From the NCBI RefSeq assembly GCF_902459805.1, contig NZ_CABPST010000002.1, positions 372,001 to 436,000 of the forward strand: a stretch of 64,000 bases of DNA. The letters are read 5' to 3'. This DNA comes from Pandoraea bronchicola. Lineage in GTDB: Bacteria; Pseudomonadota; Gammaproteobacteria; Burkholderiales; Burkholderiaceae. This document shows, in pieces, positions 46,362 through 54,396 of the stretch. Position numbers and translations under genes: made by a program. The notes beneath the pieces were generated by a model. It had not been told where the DNA came from. It saw nothing but the letters and a program-made list of their open reading frames with translations, and searched no databases. Each line of letters begins with the position of its first letter. The first letter of the stretch is position 1.

Positions 46362-47603
46362 ATGTCGAAGATTCTGCGCCCTACGCTGCTTGCCGTGACG
46401 ATCGCGGGCATCGTCGGTGTTACCGGCTGCTCCAGTTCCGGCGGCGGCAGCGGGGCTACCGCCAACACGCCGACCAACCCCACGAATCCCACGAATCCGA
46501 ACTCGCCGACCAATCCGACCAATCCGACGAATCCCACCACGACCAGCAATGGTGTGGTCAGCTCGGTCGGCTCCGTGGTGAGTGCCGTCGGCAATCAGGT
46601 CTCCGGCACGACGATTCCGGGGGTATCGCCGCAAGCCACACAGGGTTTCGGAGGCGCACTCACGCAAACCGGCAACGCCGTCACGGATCTCGGTACCGGT
46701 GTCGGCAACGGGCTCGGTCAGCTCGGCAAGTCCGGCACGAACCCGGTCGGCGCCACGCTCGCAAGCACGGGGGGGGTCGTTGCCGATCTCGGCAACGCCG
46801 GGATATCGCTCGGCAGCGGCATTGCCGGAATCGGCAAGAGCGGCCCGCTCGCCAACACGCCGGTCAATACGCTCACAGGTGCACTGGGCACGGTCGTCTC
46901 CACCGTCGGTCAGGCTGGGGTGCAAGGCGGCACAGCCCTCAACCAGGCGCTCACGAGTGCCCCCGTCGTGCAAGCGACCTCGGCGCTATCGTCGGCGATC
47001 TCGCCCATTACGAATATGGTGGTCACGACAACGCAGACGGTCGGTAACACGACCGGTCTGGGGACGCCTGTCGCCGGTCTGCTGGGCACACTGGGCGGTG
47101 CATTGAATTCGGCGGGTGCGCAGGTCAAGGGGGTAGCACCTAACGCGGCCGTCGCTAGCCTTGGCAATCCGCTCTCAGCACTCGGCAACACCGTCGCAAG
47201 TGCTGGCGGCCTACTCTCCGGCAGCACAAGCACCGCGAATCCGAATGCGCTTGGCAATGTGCTCGCCAGTATCGGCAACACCACCGTGACGCCCACGACG
47301 GCGAGCGGCAGCAATCCTTTGGGTGCTGTTACCGGCTTACTTGGCGGACTCACGGGTGGCGCCGGCGCCTCAGGTAGCAATCCGCTCGGCGCCGTGACAG
47401 GGTTACTCGGCGGCGTGACCAGCACCACAGGCGGAAGCAGCGGCGCAGGTAACGCGCTGTCGCCCGTCACCACGCTGCTGAGCACCGTCACCGCACCGTT
47501 GACGACGCTGGCCAGTACCGGCGCCAGTGGTGCCGGTGGCGCAGGTGGCCTGCTCGCTCCCGTGACCGGGCTGCTGGGTGGACTCGGCGGACTCGGCAAA
47601 TAA
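46362..47603 (+). CDS. Gly/Ser/Thr-rich repeat lipoprotein 3
   Basis: A 413-residue paralog of lipoproteins 1 and 2. Lipobox GVTGC at about residues 19-23; a Thr-Asn-Pro repeat linker (about residues 38-58); then the shared core (TTIPGVSPQATQGFGGALTQ ... GIAGIGKSGPLANTPVNTLT) and a C-terminal part with SNPLGAVTGLLGGLTGG-like repeats ending in LLGGLGGLGK. It starts 34 bases after the marR gene and should be in the same operon. Two hairpins with terminator character follow it. Confidence 0.82.
   Translation: MSKILRPTLLAVTIAGIVGVTGCSSSGGGSGATANTPTNPTNPTNPNSPTNPTNPTNPTTTSNGVVSSVGSVVSAVGNQVSGTTIPGVSPQATQGFGGALTQTGNAVTDLGTGVGNGLGQLGKSGTNPVGATLASTGGVVADLGNAGISLGSGIAGIGKSGPLANTPVNTLTGALGTVVSTVGQAGVQGGTALNQALTSAPVVQATSALSSAISPITNMVVTTTQTVGNTTGLGTPVAGLLGTLGGALNSAGAQVKGVAPNAAVASLGNPLSALGNTVASAGGLLSGSTSTANPNALGNVLASIGNTTVTPTTASGSNPLGAVTGLLGGLTGGAGASGSNPLGAVTGLLGGVTSTTGGSSGAGNALSPVTTLLSTVTAPLTTLASTGASGAGGAGGLLAPVTGLLGGLGGLGK
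46473..46535 (+). repeat. Thr-Asn-Pro (9-bp) repeat in lipoprotein 3
   Basis: Seven nine-base units of the type ACN-AAY-CCN, one of them altered (AAC TCG CCG), form the linker after the lipid anchor region. Confidence 0.85.
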
Positions 47604-47677
47604 AGCGACGCGTCGAGACGCGGAAAGATCGCGAGAGGGGAACGTCGGCGGGGTGCAGGCCCAATGACGACGGCAAA

Positions 47678-47710
47678 CCCGGACAGTGAAGCGACACTGC
47701 CCGGGCTTTG
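47678..47710 (+). terminator. Probable terminator of the lipoprotein cluster
   Basis: Stem CCCGG-A-CAGTG/CACTG-C-CCGGG with one mismatch and a six-base loop, followed by CTTTGTC. Weak U-tract. Confidence 0.5.
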
Positions 47711-47761
47711 TCGTATCCGTCACCTGTGCCATGCGCCGTGACGTGCAGGCAGGCGAAAGTC

Positions 47762-47797
47762 AAAAAAACCCGGACGACGTTTCGTCCGGTTTTTTGT
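47762..47797. terminator. Bidirectional terminator between lipoprotein 3 and the DUF2147 gene
   Basis: A-run, perfect stem CCGGACGA/TCGTCCGG with a four-base loop, T-run. Serves both convergent transcripts. Confidence 0.85.
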
Positions 47798-47847
47798 TTT
47801 TGGCGCTCGCGCAGACGCGTCTCGCGCCGATGCAAGGGATGTCCGGC

Positions 47848-48330
47848 TTATTGCTCGCGAACCCAGGTCTGCGTGCGGCCGATCAACGAAATGCCGATGA
47901 AGCCACGAACGTCGAGCTTCTTGCCACCGTCGATCACCGTCATCTTGCAGCTGTACTCCTTGCCGTTCTCCGGATCGAGAATCTTGCCGCCGCCGTAGAC
48001 GTCGCCATCCTTGCGCACGCCACGAATGATCTGCATACCGAGCATCTTCTGCCCCTTGCGGGTGTCCGTGCAGGCCGTGCAGACACGCTCCGGATCGTCG
48101 TTTTCGCCGAGCCCCTTGGTGATGATGCCGACGTATTCGCCGTCCTTCTCGGAGATCGTCACGAGTGCCTTCGGCTTGCCGGTATTGTCGTCAATGGTCT
48201 TCCAGACACCGATTGGCGACGTGTCGTCGGCCGCCATTGCCGCTTTGGCCATACCGCCCAACAGCGCCACTGCGACGAGCGCGTGAGCACCCAGACGTCG
48301 CCACGACGTCGCGTTAGAAATCTGCTTCAT
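47848..48330 (-). CDS. DUF2147 family exported protein, copy A
   Basis: A 160-residue periplasmic protein with a signal peptide (about 34 residues, ending AMAAD) and the DUF2147 domain: SPIGVWKTIDDNTGKPKALV, KDGEYVGIITKG, then a CxxC pair in VCTACTDTRKG, IIRGVRKDGDVYGGGKILDP, and RGFIGISLIGRTQTW. The family is lipocalin-like with an unknown ligand. The ATG at 48330 has GGGAGG nine bases upstream; an ATG at 48339 is too close to it. Tandem paralog of the gene at 48515-48988. Confidence 0.87.
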   Translation of the reverse strand: MKQISNATSWRRLGAHALVAVALLGGMAKAAMAADDTSPIGVWKTIDDNTGKPKALVTISEKDGEYVGIITKGLGENDDPERVCTACTDTRKGQKMLGMQIIRGVRKDGDVYGGGKILDPENGKEYSCKMTVIDGGKKLDVRGFIGISLIGRTQTWVREQ

Positions 48331-48514
48331 GGTTGTCATCCTCCCGGATACGGAATTGATTGTCGTAGGACTCGCGATTGCCACCATTGCCGCATGGCCG
48401 CACGAGTCGCTTTGAAGATTACGCCAAAGGCGTGACGCCGTGCTGAGGAAGTCCTCTAGCCGAAAAGCGTCCCGTTCCTCTGGCCGATACCGACAATTCC
48501 GCCGGGAAACAGCG

Positions 48515-48988
48515 CTACTGCTCTCGTATCCAGGTCTGCGTGCGACCCAGCAACGTAACACCGAAATAGCCTCGCACTTCGAGCTTTCTGCCGCCGTCGA
48601 CAACGCGCATTTTGCAGCCGTATTCGCTGCCGCTGTCCGGATCAAGAATTCTCCCGCCCGTGTATTCGTCGCTCTCCGGGTCCTTGTGCAGGCCGCGGAT
48701 GATTTGCAAGCCCTGGAGCTTCTTCCCCCTGCGCCAATCGGTGCAATCGTTGCAACGGCGCTCGAGCGCGTCGCTCCTGCCCAGGCTCCTGGTCAGCGCG
48801 CCGACGTATTCACCGTCATTCTCGGTGATCGTGATGAGCGCCTTCGGATCGCCGGTTTCGTCGACGATTCGCCATACCCCAACGGGCGTCGACATACCCT
48901 CGGCGGCTATCGCGAAGAGCGCGTTGCCCAACAAGGCCGCCACTACGCACAGACGTCGCCACGACGCCGCATTCGAAATCGCTTTCAA
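48515..48988 (-). CDS. DUF2147 family exported protein, copy B
   Basis: A 157-residue paralog of copy A with the same layout: signal peptide (about 29 residues), TPVGVWRIVDETGDPKALI, NDGEYVGALTRSLG, CxxC in RCNDCTDWRRG, IIRGLHKDPESDEYTGGRILDP and RGYFGVTLLGRTQTW. It appears to start with TTG at 48988, with AGG seven bases upstream. The two copies are about 184 bases apart on the same strand, evidently from a tandem duplication that is no longer recent. Confidence 0.83.
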   Translation of the reverse strand: MKAISNAASWRRLCVVAALLGNALFAIAAEGMSTPVGVWRIVDETGDPKALITITENDGEYVGALTRSLGRSDALERRCNDCTDWRRGKKLQGLQIIRGLHKDPESDEYTGGRILDPDSGSEYGCKMRVVDGGRKLEVRGYFGVTLLGRTQTWIREQ

Positions 48989-49026
48989 GATGACCTACGG
49001 ATTCGATACCAGAATGACATTGACGA

Positions 49027-49671
49027 TTACAACGGCGGCAAGGCAATCGCGGTCAGCCGCCACTGAATGAGATTGCGGCGCGTGAGCGTGAACGTCACGA
49101 CACGTTCCGGACGGTCACTGCGCGAGACATGCACGAGGAAGTGACTGAAGTCCTGAAACTCGGTCCGCGTCATGGTGCGCGGCGGTTCGCTACCCGATGT
49201 TGACGACTCGCTGCCACTCAGGGGGGCTGCCGGCACCGCCGGGGCCGATTGCGGTGCGCTGCTCTCGGCTTGCGGTGATTGAGGTGGCTGCGGTGCCGCA
49301 TCGCGCGGCGCCGGTGCGCCAGGCGCAGGCGGCAGCCCGGTGCTGTCACCGCGCAGCATGGCCGCTACGGCTTCCGGCGTCAGCAAGGCTTCGACCACAC
49401 GATCCGACACCCAACCGCCGAACGCGAGTGCCAGCGCACCGAAGGCGTTGCCGCGCTGCTTGTCCATCTGGCGTGCGAGTTCGTCATGCAAACTCGTTTT
49501 CAGACTCTCTCGAACGGCCGGATAGTCCACATACGACGACAGCGCCGTCGCGTCGCGGGCATTGGCGGCGTCGCGCGCGCGCCACAACGTGTAATACGGC
49601 GTGCCGAAGAGCAACCCCAGCACAACGACCAGCGCTCCAATGGAAATGCCGGCAATTGACAGCTTACGCAT
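49027..49671 (-). CDS. DUF2939 family membrane-anchored protein
   Basis: A 214-residue protein: one N-terminal membrane anchor (KLSIAGISIGALVVVLGLLFG), the DUF2939 region (PYYTLWRARDAANARDATALSSYVDYPAVRESLKTSL in parts), then a Pro/Ala/Ser-rich linker (residues ~130-165) and a C-terminal stretch with TFTLTRRNLIQWRLTAIALP, typical of the end of the family. The bulk should lie in the periplasm. Function unknown. Ends 38 bases before the DUF2147 copy B gene on the same strand. Confidence 0.82.
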   Translation of the reverse strand: MRKLSIAGISIGALVVVLGLLFGTPYYTLWRARDAANARDATALSSYVDYPAVRESLKTSLHDELARQMDKQRGNAFGALALAFGGWVSDRVVEALLTPEAVAAMLRGDSTGLPPAPGAPAPRDAAPQPPQSPQAESSAPQSAPAVPAAPLSGSESSTSGSEPPRTMTRTEFQDFSHFLVHVSRSDRPERVVTFTLTRRNLIQWRLTAIALPPL

Positions 49672-49888
49672 TACAAAACTCCGTCGATCAAACAACGCAT
49701 GGTAGGCGACCCGCTGCCCCCCCACCCGCTGGCTTACATTGCTTTACAAATCATTACAGCACGACGTCTTGCGCGCTCTTACTCTGAAAGTGTAGCCGCA
49801 AGACCGTGACACCTGCCGGCATGCGCCAATCCGGCGGGCGAGATAGGTGTGCGGCACGCGGCAGTTCAACCGACAAGGAGGTGGCATC

Positions 49889-50233
49889 GTGCGTCACACC
49901 CGACTTGTCCGGATGGTGTGCTTCGCTTTGCTGGCCGGCGCCACGGCTGGCGCAACGGCCCGTTCGTCGGACAGCCGCTTTTTCCAAGGCTGGTTCACGC
50001 AAGCCGACGACCGTCCGGCCGGGCGCGGCGATAACCGTGATAACCGTGATAACCGCGACAATCGCGATAGCCGGGGGGGCGCGCGGCCCGGACCGTCACG
50101 GCCACAGCAGCAGCCAATACGGCCGCAGGGCGACTTGCGCGGTGATATCTACAACCATCTCCGCGAGCAACGGCAACCGCCGCCGCCCGCTTCCGATCCG
50201 CGGCAACGTCAGCGTGATCGCAATGGCCGCTGA
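49889..50233 (+). CDS. Small exported Arg/Asn/Pro-rich protein, hypothetical
   Basis: A 114-residue protein starting with GTG at 49889, seven bases after AGGAGG. Signal peptide (VRHTRLVRMVCFALLAGATAG in part), then a mature basic protein with five Asp-Asn-Arg-type repeats (about residues 48-62) and a Gln/Arg/Pro-rich tail. No family recognised. The tripeptide repeat comes from a nine-base DNA repeat. Convergent with zapE. Confidence 0.6.
   Translation: MRHTRLVRMVCFALLAGATAGATARSSDSRFFQGWFTQADDRPAGRGDNRDNRDNRDNRDSRGGARPGPSRPQQQPIRPQGDLRGDIYNHLREQRQPPPPASDPRQRQRDRNGR
50030..50074 (+). repeat. 9-bp tandem repeat encoding Asp-Asn-Arg
   Basis: Five units: GATAACCGT twice, GATAACCGC, GACAATCGC, GATAGCCGG. 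Confidence 0.85.
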
Positions 50234-50243
50234 GTGGCCACGC

Positions 50244-50285
50244 ACATCACGGACATCACGCACATCACGCACATCACGCACATCA
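50244..50285. repeat. 9-bp tandem repeat between convergent genes
   Basis: Four full units of ACATCACGC (the first ends in G) and a partial fifth, in the non-coding gap between the small exported protein gene and zapE. Confidence 0.8.
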
Positions 50286-50316
50286 ATAACGGCGCCGGGC
50301 GTCTCGCGTCGCGCGC

Positions 50317-51414
50317 TCAGGTGAGCGACGTATCGACCACCCGACGCGGCGTTTCGAGATACTCCAGCGACTGCATCTCCACGAGACGCGACACCGTGCG
50401 CGTAAATTCGTTGGCCAGCGTACCTTCGGTGTATAGCGCTTCGGGCGTCACTTCTGCCGACATCAGCAGCTTGACCTTGTGGTCGTAGAACACGTCGACA
50501 AGCCACGTGAAGCGACGGGCTTCGGAGGCCATGCGCGGCGTCATCTTCGGCACGTCCGACAACACGACGGTGTGGAAGCGATTGGCCAGTTCGAGATAGT
50601 CGTTCTGCGAACGCGGGCCTCCACACAGCGTATGGAAGTCGAACCACACCACACCGCCAGCGCGGCGCAGGGCTTTCAGTTCACGCTGCTCAATGTGCAG
50701 CAGCGGGCTCTCGTCGGGCACCCCGGCGATCTCGGCAAACGCCGCACGCAGTGCGCGGTTTGCCTCGTTCCCGAGAGGATAGTGGTACACCTGCACCTGC
50801 GCCAACGTGCGGCGGCGGTAGTCGACACCCGCGTCGACATTGAGCACGTCGAGCTTCTCTTCGAGCAGGCGGATTGCGGGCAGCACGCGGTCACGATGCA
50901 AACCGTCCGGGTAGAGCGTGTCGGGACGGTAGTTCGACGTCATCACGAACTGCACGCCGTTCTTGAACAGCTCGGCGAGCAGGCGGTGCAGGATCATGGC
51001 GTCGGCCACATCCGAGACGTGAAACTCATCGAAACAGATCAGGCGATATCGCTTGGCAATGCGCTTGGCCAGTTCGTCCAGCGGATCGGGCAGCCCCTTG
51101 AGCGCCTGCAACTGATGGTGCACCTCGCGCATGAACTCGTGGAAGTGCAGACGTGTTTTGCGCTGCAGCGGCACCACCGAGTAGAAGCTGTCCATCAAAA
51201 AGCTCTTGCCGCGCCCCACCCCACCCCAGAGGTAGACGCCCTTTGGCAGGTCGGGGCGCACGAGCCACTTCTTGACGGTGTTCGAGCGCTTGGCCTTATA
51301 AGCCGCCCATTCGTCGTAACACTGTTGCAAACGCTCGACAGCGCGCTCCTGCGCCTCATCGGGCTGGTAGCCGCGCGCGGCCAATTCTTGTTGGTAGTAT
51401 TCGCGAACGTTCAT
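50317..51414 (-). CDS. zapE: Cell division ATPase ZapE (AFG1-like)
   Basis: AFG1-type P-loop ATPase of 365 residues, linked to Z-ring constriction in proteobacteria. Walker A GGVGRGKS at 64-71, Walker B region LICFDEFHVSDVADAM, sensor VMTSNYRPDTLYPDGL, and C-terminal FTWLVDVFYDHKVKLLMSAE. Length is usual. It lies downstream of the 2-oxoglutarate dehydrogenase operon, behind a terminator, as seen in related betaproteobacteria. Confidence 0.94.
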   Translation of the reverse strand: MNVREYYQQELAARGYQPDEAQERAVERLQQCYDEWAAYKAKRSNTVKKWLVRPDLPKGVYLWGGVGRGKSFLMDSFYSVVPLQRKTRLHFHEFMREVHHQLQALKGLPDPLDELAKRIAKRYRLICFDEFHVSDVADAMILHRLLAELFKNGVQFVMTSNYRPDTLYPDGLHRDRVLPAIRLLEEKLDVLNVDAGVDYRRRTLAQVQVYHYPLGNEANRALRAAFAEIAGVPDESPLLHIEQRELKALRRAGGVVWFDFHTLCGGPRSQNDYLELANRFHTVVLSDVPKMTPRMASEARRFTWLVDVFYDHKVKLLMSAEVTPEALYTEGTLANEFTRTVSRLVEMQSLEYLETPRRVVDTSLT

Positions 51415-51452
51415 GCGGTGCGGCGACGGGCCGGGGGGCAGAGGGAATCAGG

Positions 51453-51483
51453 AAAAAACAAAGGCGAGTTGCCTCGCCTTTGT
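51453..51483 (-). terminator. Rho-independent terminator of the odh operon
   Basis: Stem ACAAAGGCGAG/CTCGCCTTTGT with loop TTGC; on the minus strand it is followed by TTTTT. Confidence 0.88.
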
Positions 51484-51507
51484 TCATACACGTCAGCGTA
51501 AAGCGAC

Positions 51508-52938
51508 TTACTTGTTCAGCGCGCGCTTCTCGACATCGAGGGCGGCTTCACGCATCACTTCCGACAGCGACGGGTGCGGATGGCAGATACGGCCGATGTC
51601 TTCCGACGCCGCCTTGAACTCCATCGCCACAACGGCTTCGGCGATCAGGTCAGACGCGTTCAGGCCGATCACGTGAACGCCGAGAATTTCGTCGGTCTTG
51701 GCATCAGCCAGCACCTTCACGAAACCGTCCGACGAGCCCATGCCCAGCGCACGGCCATTGGCCGCGAACGGGAACTGGCCCGGCTTGAACTCACGGCCTT
51801 CGGCCTTCAACTGCTGCTCGGTCTTGCCGACCCAGGCAATTTCCGGCGACGTGTAGATCACCCACGGAATGCAGTTGTAGTCGATGTGCGGCTTCTGACC
51901 GGCGATGACTTCGGCAACCAGCACGCCTTCGTCTTCGGCCTTGTGCGCGAGCATCGGGCCACGCACCACGTCACCGATCGCGAACACGTTCGGCAGCTTG
52001 GTACGGCAGTGGTCATCCACCGGAATGAAGCCGCGCTCGTCGGTCGCCAGACCGATGTTTTCCAGGCCCAGCGCGTCCGTGTTCGGCACGCGGCCGACCG
52101 ACACGATCAGACGGTCCACTTCCAGCGTCTTGGCGTTGCCGTCCTTGTCCGTGTAGTTGACAGTGACGTTGTCCTTGCCGGTCTTGACGTCGCTGACCTT
52201 CACGCCGACGTTGATGTCCAGACCCTGCTTCTTGAACTGCTTGGCGGCTTCCTTGGCAACGCCCGCATCGGCGGCGGCCAGGAAGTCCGGCATGGCTTCG
52301 AGCACGGTGACTTCGGCACCCAGACGGCGCCACACCGAACCCAGTTCCAGACCGATCACGCCAGCGCCGATCACGCCGAGCTTCTTCGGCACGGTGTCGA
52401 ACGAGAGCGCACCTTCGTTATCCGAGATGAGCTTGTTGTCGACCGGCATGCCCGGCAGGTGACGCGCCTTCGAACCCGTGGCGATGATGATGTTCTTGGC
52501 AGTGACCGACTCGGCCTCGGCGCCCGACACATCGATCTGATAGCCGCCATCGTTCTTGGCGACGATCTTGCCGTGGCCCTTGAGCCACGTGATCTTGTTC
52601 TTCTTGAACAGATACTCGATACCGCCCGTCATCTTGTCGACGATGCCTTGCTTGCGCGTGAGCATCTTCTCGATGTCGATCTTGACATCCGACGTGGTGA
52701 TACCGTGCTCGGCCAGGTGATGGCCGACCTTTTCGAACTCTTCCGACGAGGCCAGCAGCGCCTTCGACGGAATGCAACCGACGTTCAGGCAGGTACCGCC
52801 GAGCACCATCTTGCCGGCCGGGTTGGTCCACTTTTCGACGCAAGCGACGGAGAAACCGAGTTGTGCGGCGCGGATGGCGGCGATATAACCACCGGGGCCG
52901 GCGCCGATAACGACGACATCAAATTCTTTATTTGCCAT
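51508..52938 (-). CDS. lpdA: Dihydrolipoyl dehydrogenase (E3 of 2-oxoglutarate dehydrogenase)
   Basis: FAD-dependent disulfide oxidoreductase of 476 residues that reoxidises the lipoyl groups of OdhB. FAD motif [10 protein letters not shown] at 12-21; redox-active pair C50/C55 in [12 protein letters not shown]-binding [20 protein letters not shown] site [17 protein letters not shown]-terminal His/Glu pair in HPHPSLSEV. It is the third gene after odhA and odhB, so it is the dedicated E3 of this complex. The stop is followed by a strong terminator. Confidence 0.95.
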   Translation of the reverse strand: MANKEFDVVVIGAGPGGYIAAIRAAQLGFSVACVEKWTNPAGKMVLGGTCLNVGCIPSKALLASSEEFEKVGHHLAEHGITTSDVKIDIEKMLTRKQGIVDKMTGGIEYLFKKNKITWLKGHGKIVAKNDGGYQIDVSGAEAESVTAKNIIIATGSKARHLPGMPVDNKLISDNEGALSFDTVPKKLGVIGAGVIGLELGSVWRRLGAEVTVLEAMPDFLAAADAGVAKEAAKQFKKQGLDINVGVKVSDVKTGKDNVTVNYTDKDGNAKTLEVDRLIVSVGRVPNTDALGLENIGLATDERGFIPVDDHCRTKLPNVFAIGDVVRGPMLAHKAEDEGVLVAEVIAGQKPHIDYNCIPWVIYTSPEIAWVGKTEQQLKAEGREFKPGQFPFAANGRALGMGSSDGFVKVLADAKTDEILGVHVIGLNASDLIAEAVVAMEFKAASEDIGRICHPHPSLSEVMREAALDVEKRALNK

Positions 52939-53041
52939 TTTGAGACTCAGTGAAGGTTGACGGCAGGGGGAGGCGCGGTGCGCCGGGCACGTCGCGCATA
53001 TCGCGCATGGCCCGGCAACACCGCGCAGTGCGCGCTAACGC

Positions 53042-54307
53042 TTACAGGTCGAGCAGCAGGCGAGCCGGATCTTCCAGCGCTTCCTTCATGGCGACGAGGC
53101 TCAGCACGGCTTCGCGGCCGTCGATGATACGGTGGTCGTAGCTCATGGCCAGGTAGTTCATCGGGCGGATGACGATCTCGCCGTTCTCCACCACAGCGCG
53201 GTCCTTCGTGGCGTGAACGCCCAGAATGGCCGATTGCGGCGGGTTGATGATCGGGGTCGACAACATCGAGCCGAACACACCACCGTTCGAGATCGAGAAC
53301 GTGCCGCCGGTCATTTCTTCGATCGACAGCTTGCCGTCGGCCGCCTTCTTGCCGTACTCGGCGATCTTCTTCTCGATGTCGGCCAGGCTCATCTGGTCGG
53401 CGTTACGCAGAATCGGCACCACCAGACCACGCGGCGAGCCGACAGCGATACCGATGTCGAAGTAGCCGTGGTAGACGATGTCGTTACCGTCGATCGAGGC
53501 GTTCACGGCCGGGTACTTCTTGAGCGCATGGACAGCGGCCTTCACGAAGAACGACATGAAGCCCAGCTTCACGCCATGTTCCTTCTCGAACTTGTCCTTG
53601 TACTTGTTGCGCAGATCCATCACCGGCTTCATGTTGACCTCGTTGAACGTGGTCAGAATGGCGTTGGTCTGTTGCGATTGCAGCAGGCGCTCGGCGATAC
53701 GGGCGCGCAGACGCGACATCGGCACGCGCTGTTCCGGACGACCTTCCAGCGACGTGTCGCGGCCCACCGAAGCGGCGACCGACGGCAGCGCGGCACGTTG
53801 TGCCGGTGCGGGAATCGACGATGCAGCAGCGGCGGGCTTGGCGCCAGCCGCCAGGGCGTCGCCCTTGGTCACGCGACCGTCACGGCCCGAGCCAGCGACG
53901 TCCGTCGCCGACAGGTTCTTCTCGGCCAGCACCTTGGCAGCGGCCGGGCTGGCGATGCCACCCGACGCACCACCGGCTGCGGGGGCAGCGGCCGGGGCAG
54001 CAGCAGCGGCCGGCGCAGCGGCTTCCGCCGGCTTGGCAGCAACCGGAGCAGCAGCGCCTGCCTTGGCTTCGGTGTCGATCTTGGCAATGATCTGTTCCGA
54101 CGTCACCGTGTCGCCGGCACCGGCAGTCACTTCGACGATCACGCCAGCGGCGGGGGCCGGCACTTCGAGCACGACCTTATCGGTCTCGACTTCGATCACG
54201 GTTTCATCTTGGGCGATGGCTTCGCCGACTTTCTTCTTCCAGTCGAGCAGCGTGCCTTCGGAAACCGACTCGGAAAACTGGGGGACTTTGACTTCAACAA
54301 TGGCCAT
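53042..54307 (-). CDS. odhB: 2-oxoglutarate dehydrogenase E2 (dihydrolipoyl succinyltransferase)
   Basis: E2 core of the 2-oxoglutarate dehydrogenase complex, 421 residues. One lipoyl domain with the modified lysine at K44 (ETDKVVLE), an Ala/Pro-rich linker, the E3-binding domain ([22 protein letters not shown] in part), and the catalytic domain with HxxxDG as [11 protein letters not shown]. The linker is short in Pro but very Ala-rich. The start at 54307 aligns with the family. Between odhA and lpdA. Confidence 0.95.
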   Translation of the reverse strand: MAIVEVKVPQFSESVSEGTLLDWKKKVGEAIAQDETVIEVETDKVVLEVPAPAAGVIVEVTAGAGDTVTSEQIIAKIDTEAKAGAAAPVAAKPAEAAAPAAAAAPAAAPAAGGASGGIASPAAAKVLAEKNLSATDVAGSGRDGRVTKGDALAAGAKPAAAASSIPAPAQRAALPSVAASVGRDTSLEGRPEQRVPMSRLRARIAERLLQSQQTNAILTTFNEVNMKPVMDLRNKYKDKFEKEHGVKLGFMSFFVKAAVHALKKYPAVNASIDGNDIVYHGYFDIGIAVGSPRGLVVPILRNADQMSLADIEKKIAEYGKKAADGKLSIEEMTGGTFSISNGGVFGSMLSTPIINPPQSAILGVHATKDRAVVENGEIVIRPMNYLAMSYDHRIIDGREAVLSLVAMKEALEDPARLLLDL

Positions 54308-54350
54308 TTCTGGATCCTGGATTCGATAAACGTTCAATTCGGAAATACGG

Positions 54351-54382
54351 CAGCGGCCGTCCTTGGGGGAGGACGACCGCTG
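54351..54382 (-). promoter_or_regulatory. Intercistronic hairpin between odhA and odhB
   Basis: Thirteen-base arms CAGCGGCCGTCCT/AGGACGACCGCTG with one mismatch and a six-base loop, in the 89-base gap. No U-tract; may stabilise or process the mRNA. Confidence 0.55.
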
Positions 54383-54396
54383 TAAGACCTAACCGG

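Noticed and set aside
42441-47603. Collagen-like triple helix in the three lipoproteins
   Set aside because: Glycine is frequent but not at every third residue; no Gly-X-Y run of useful length is present.
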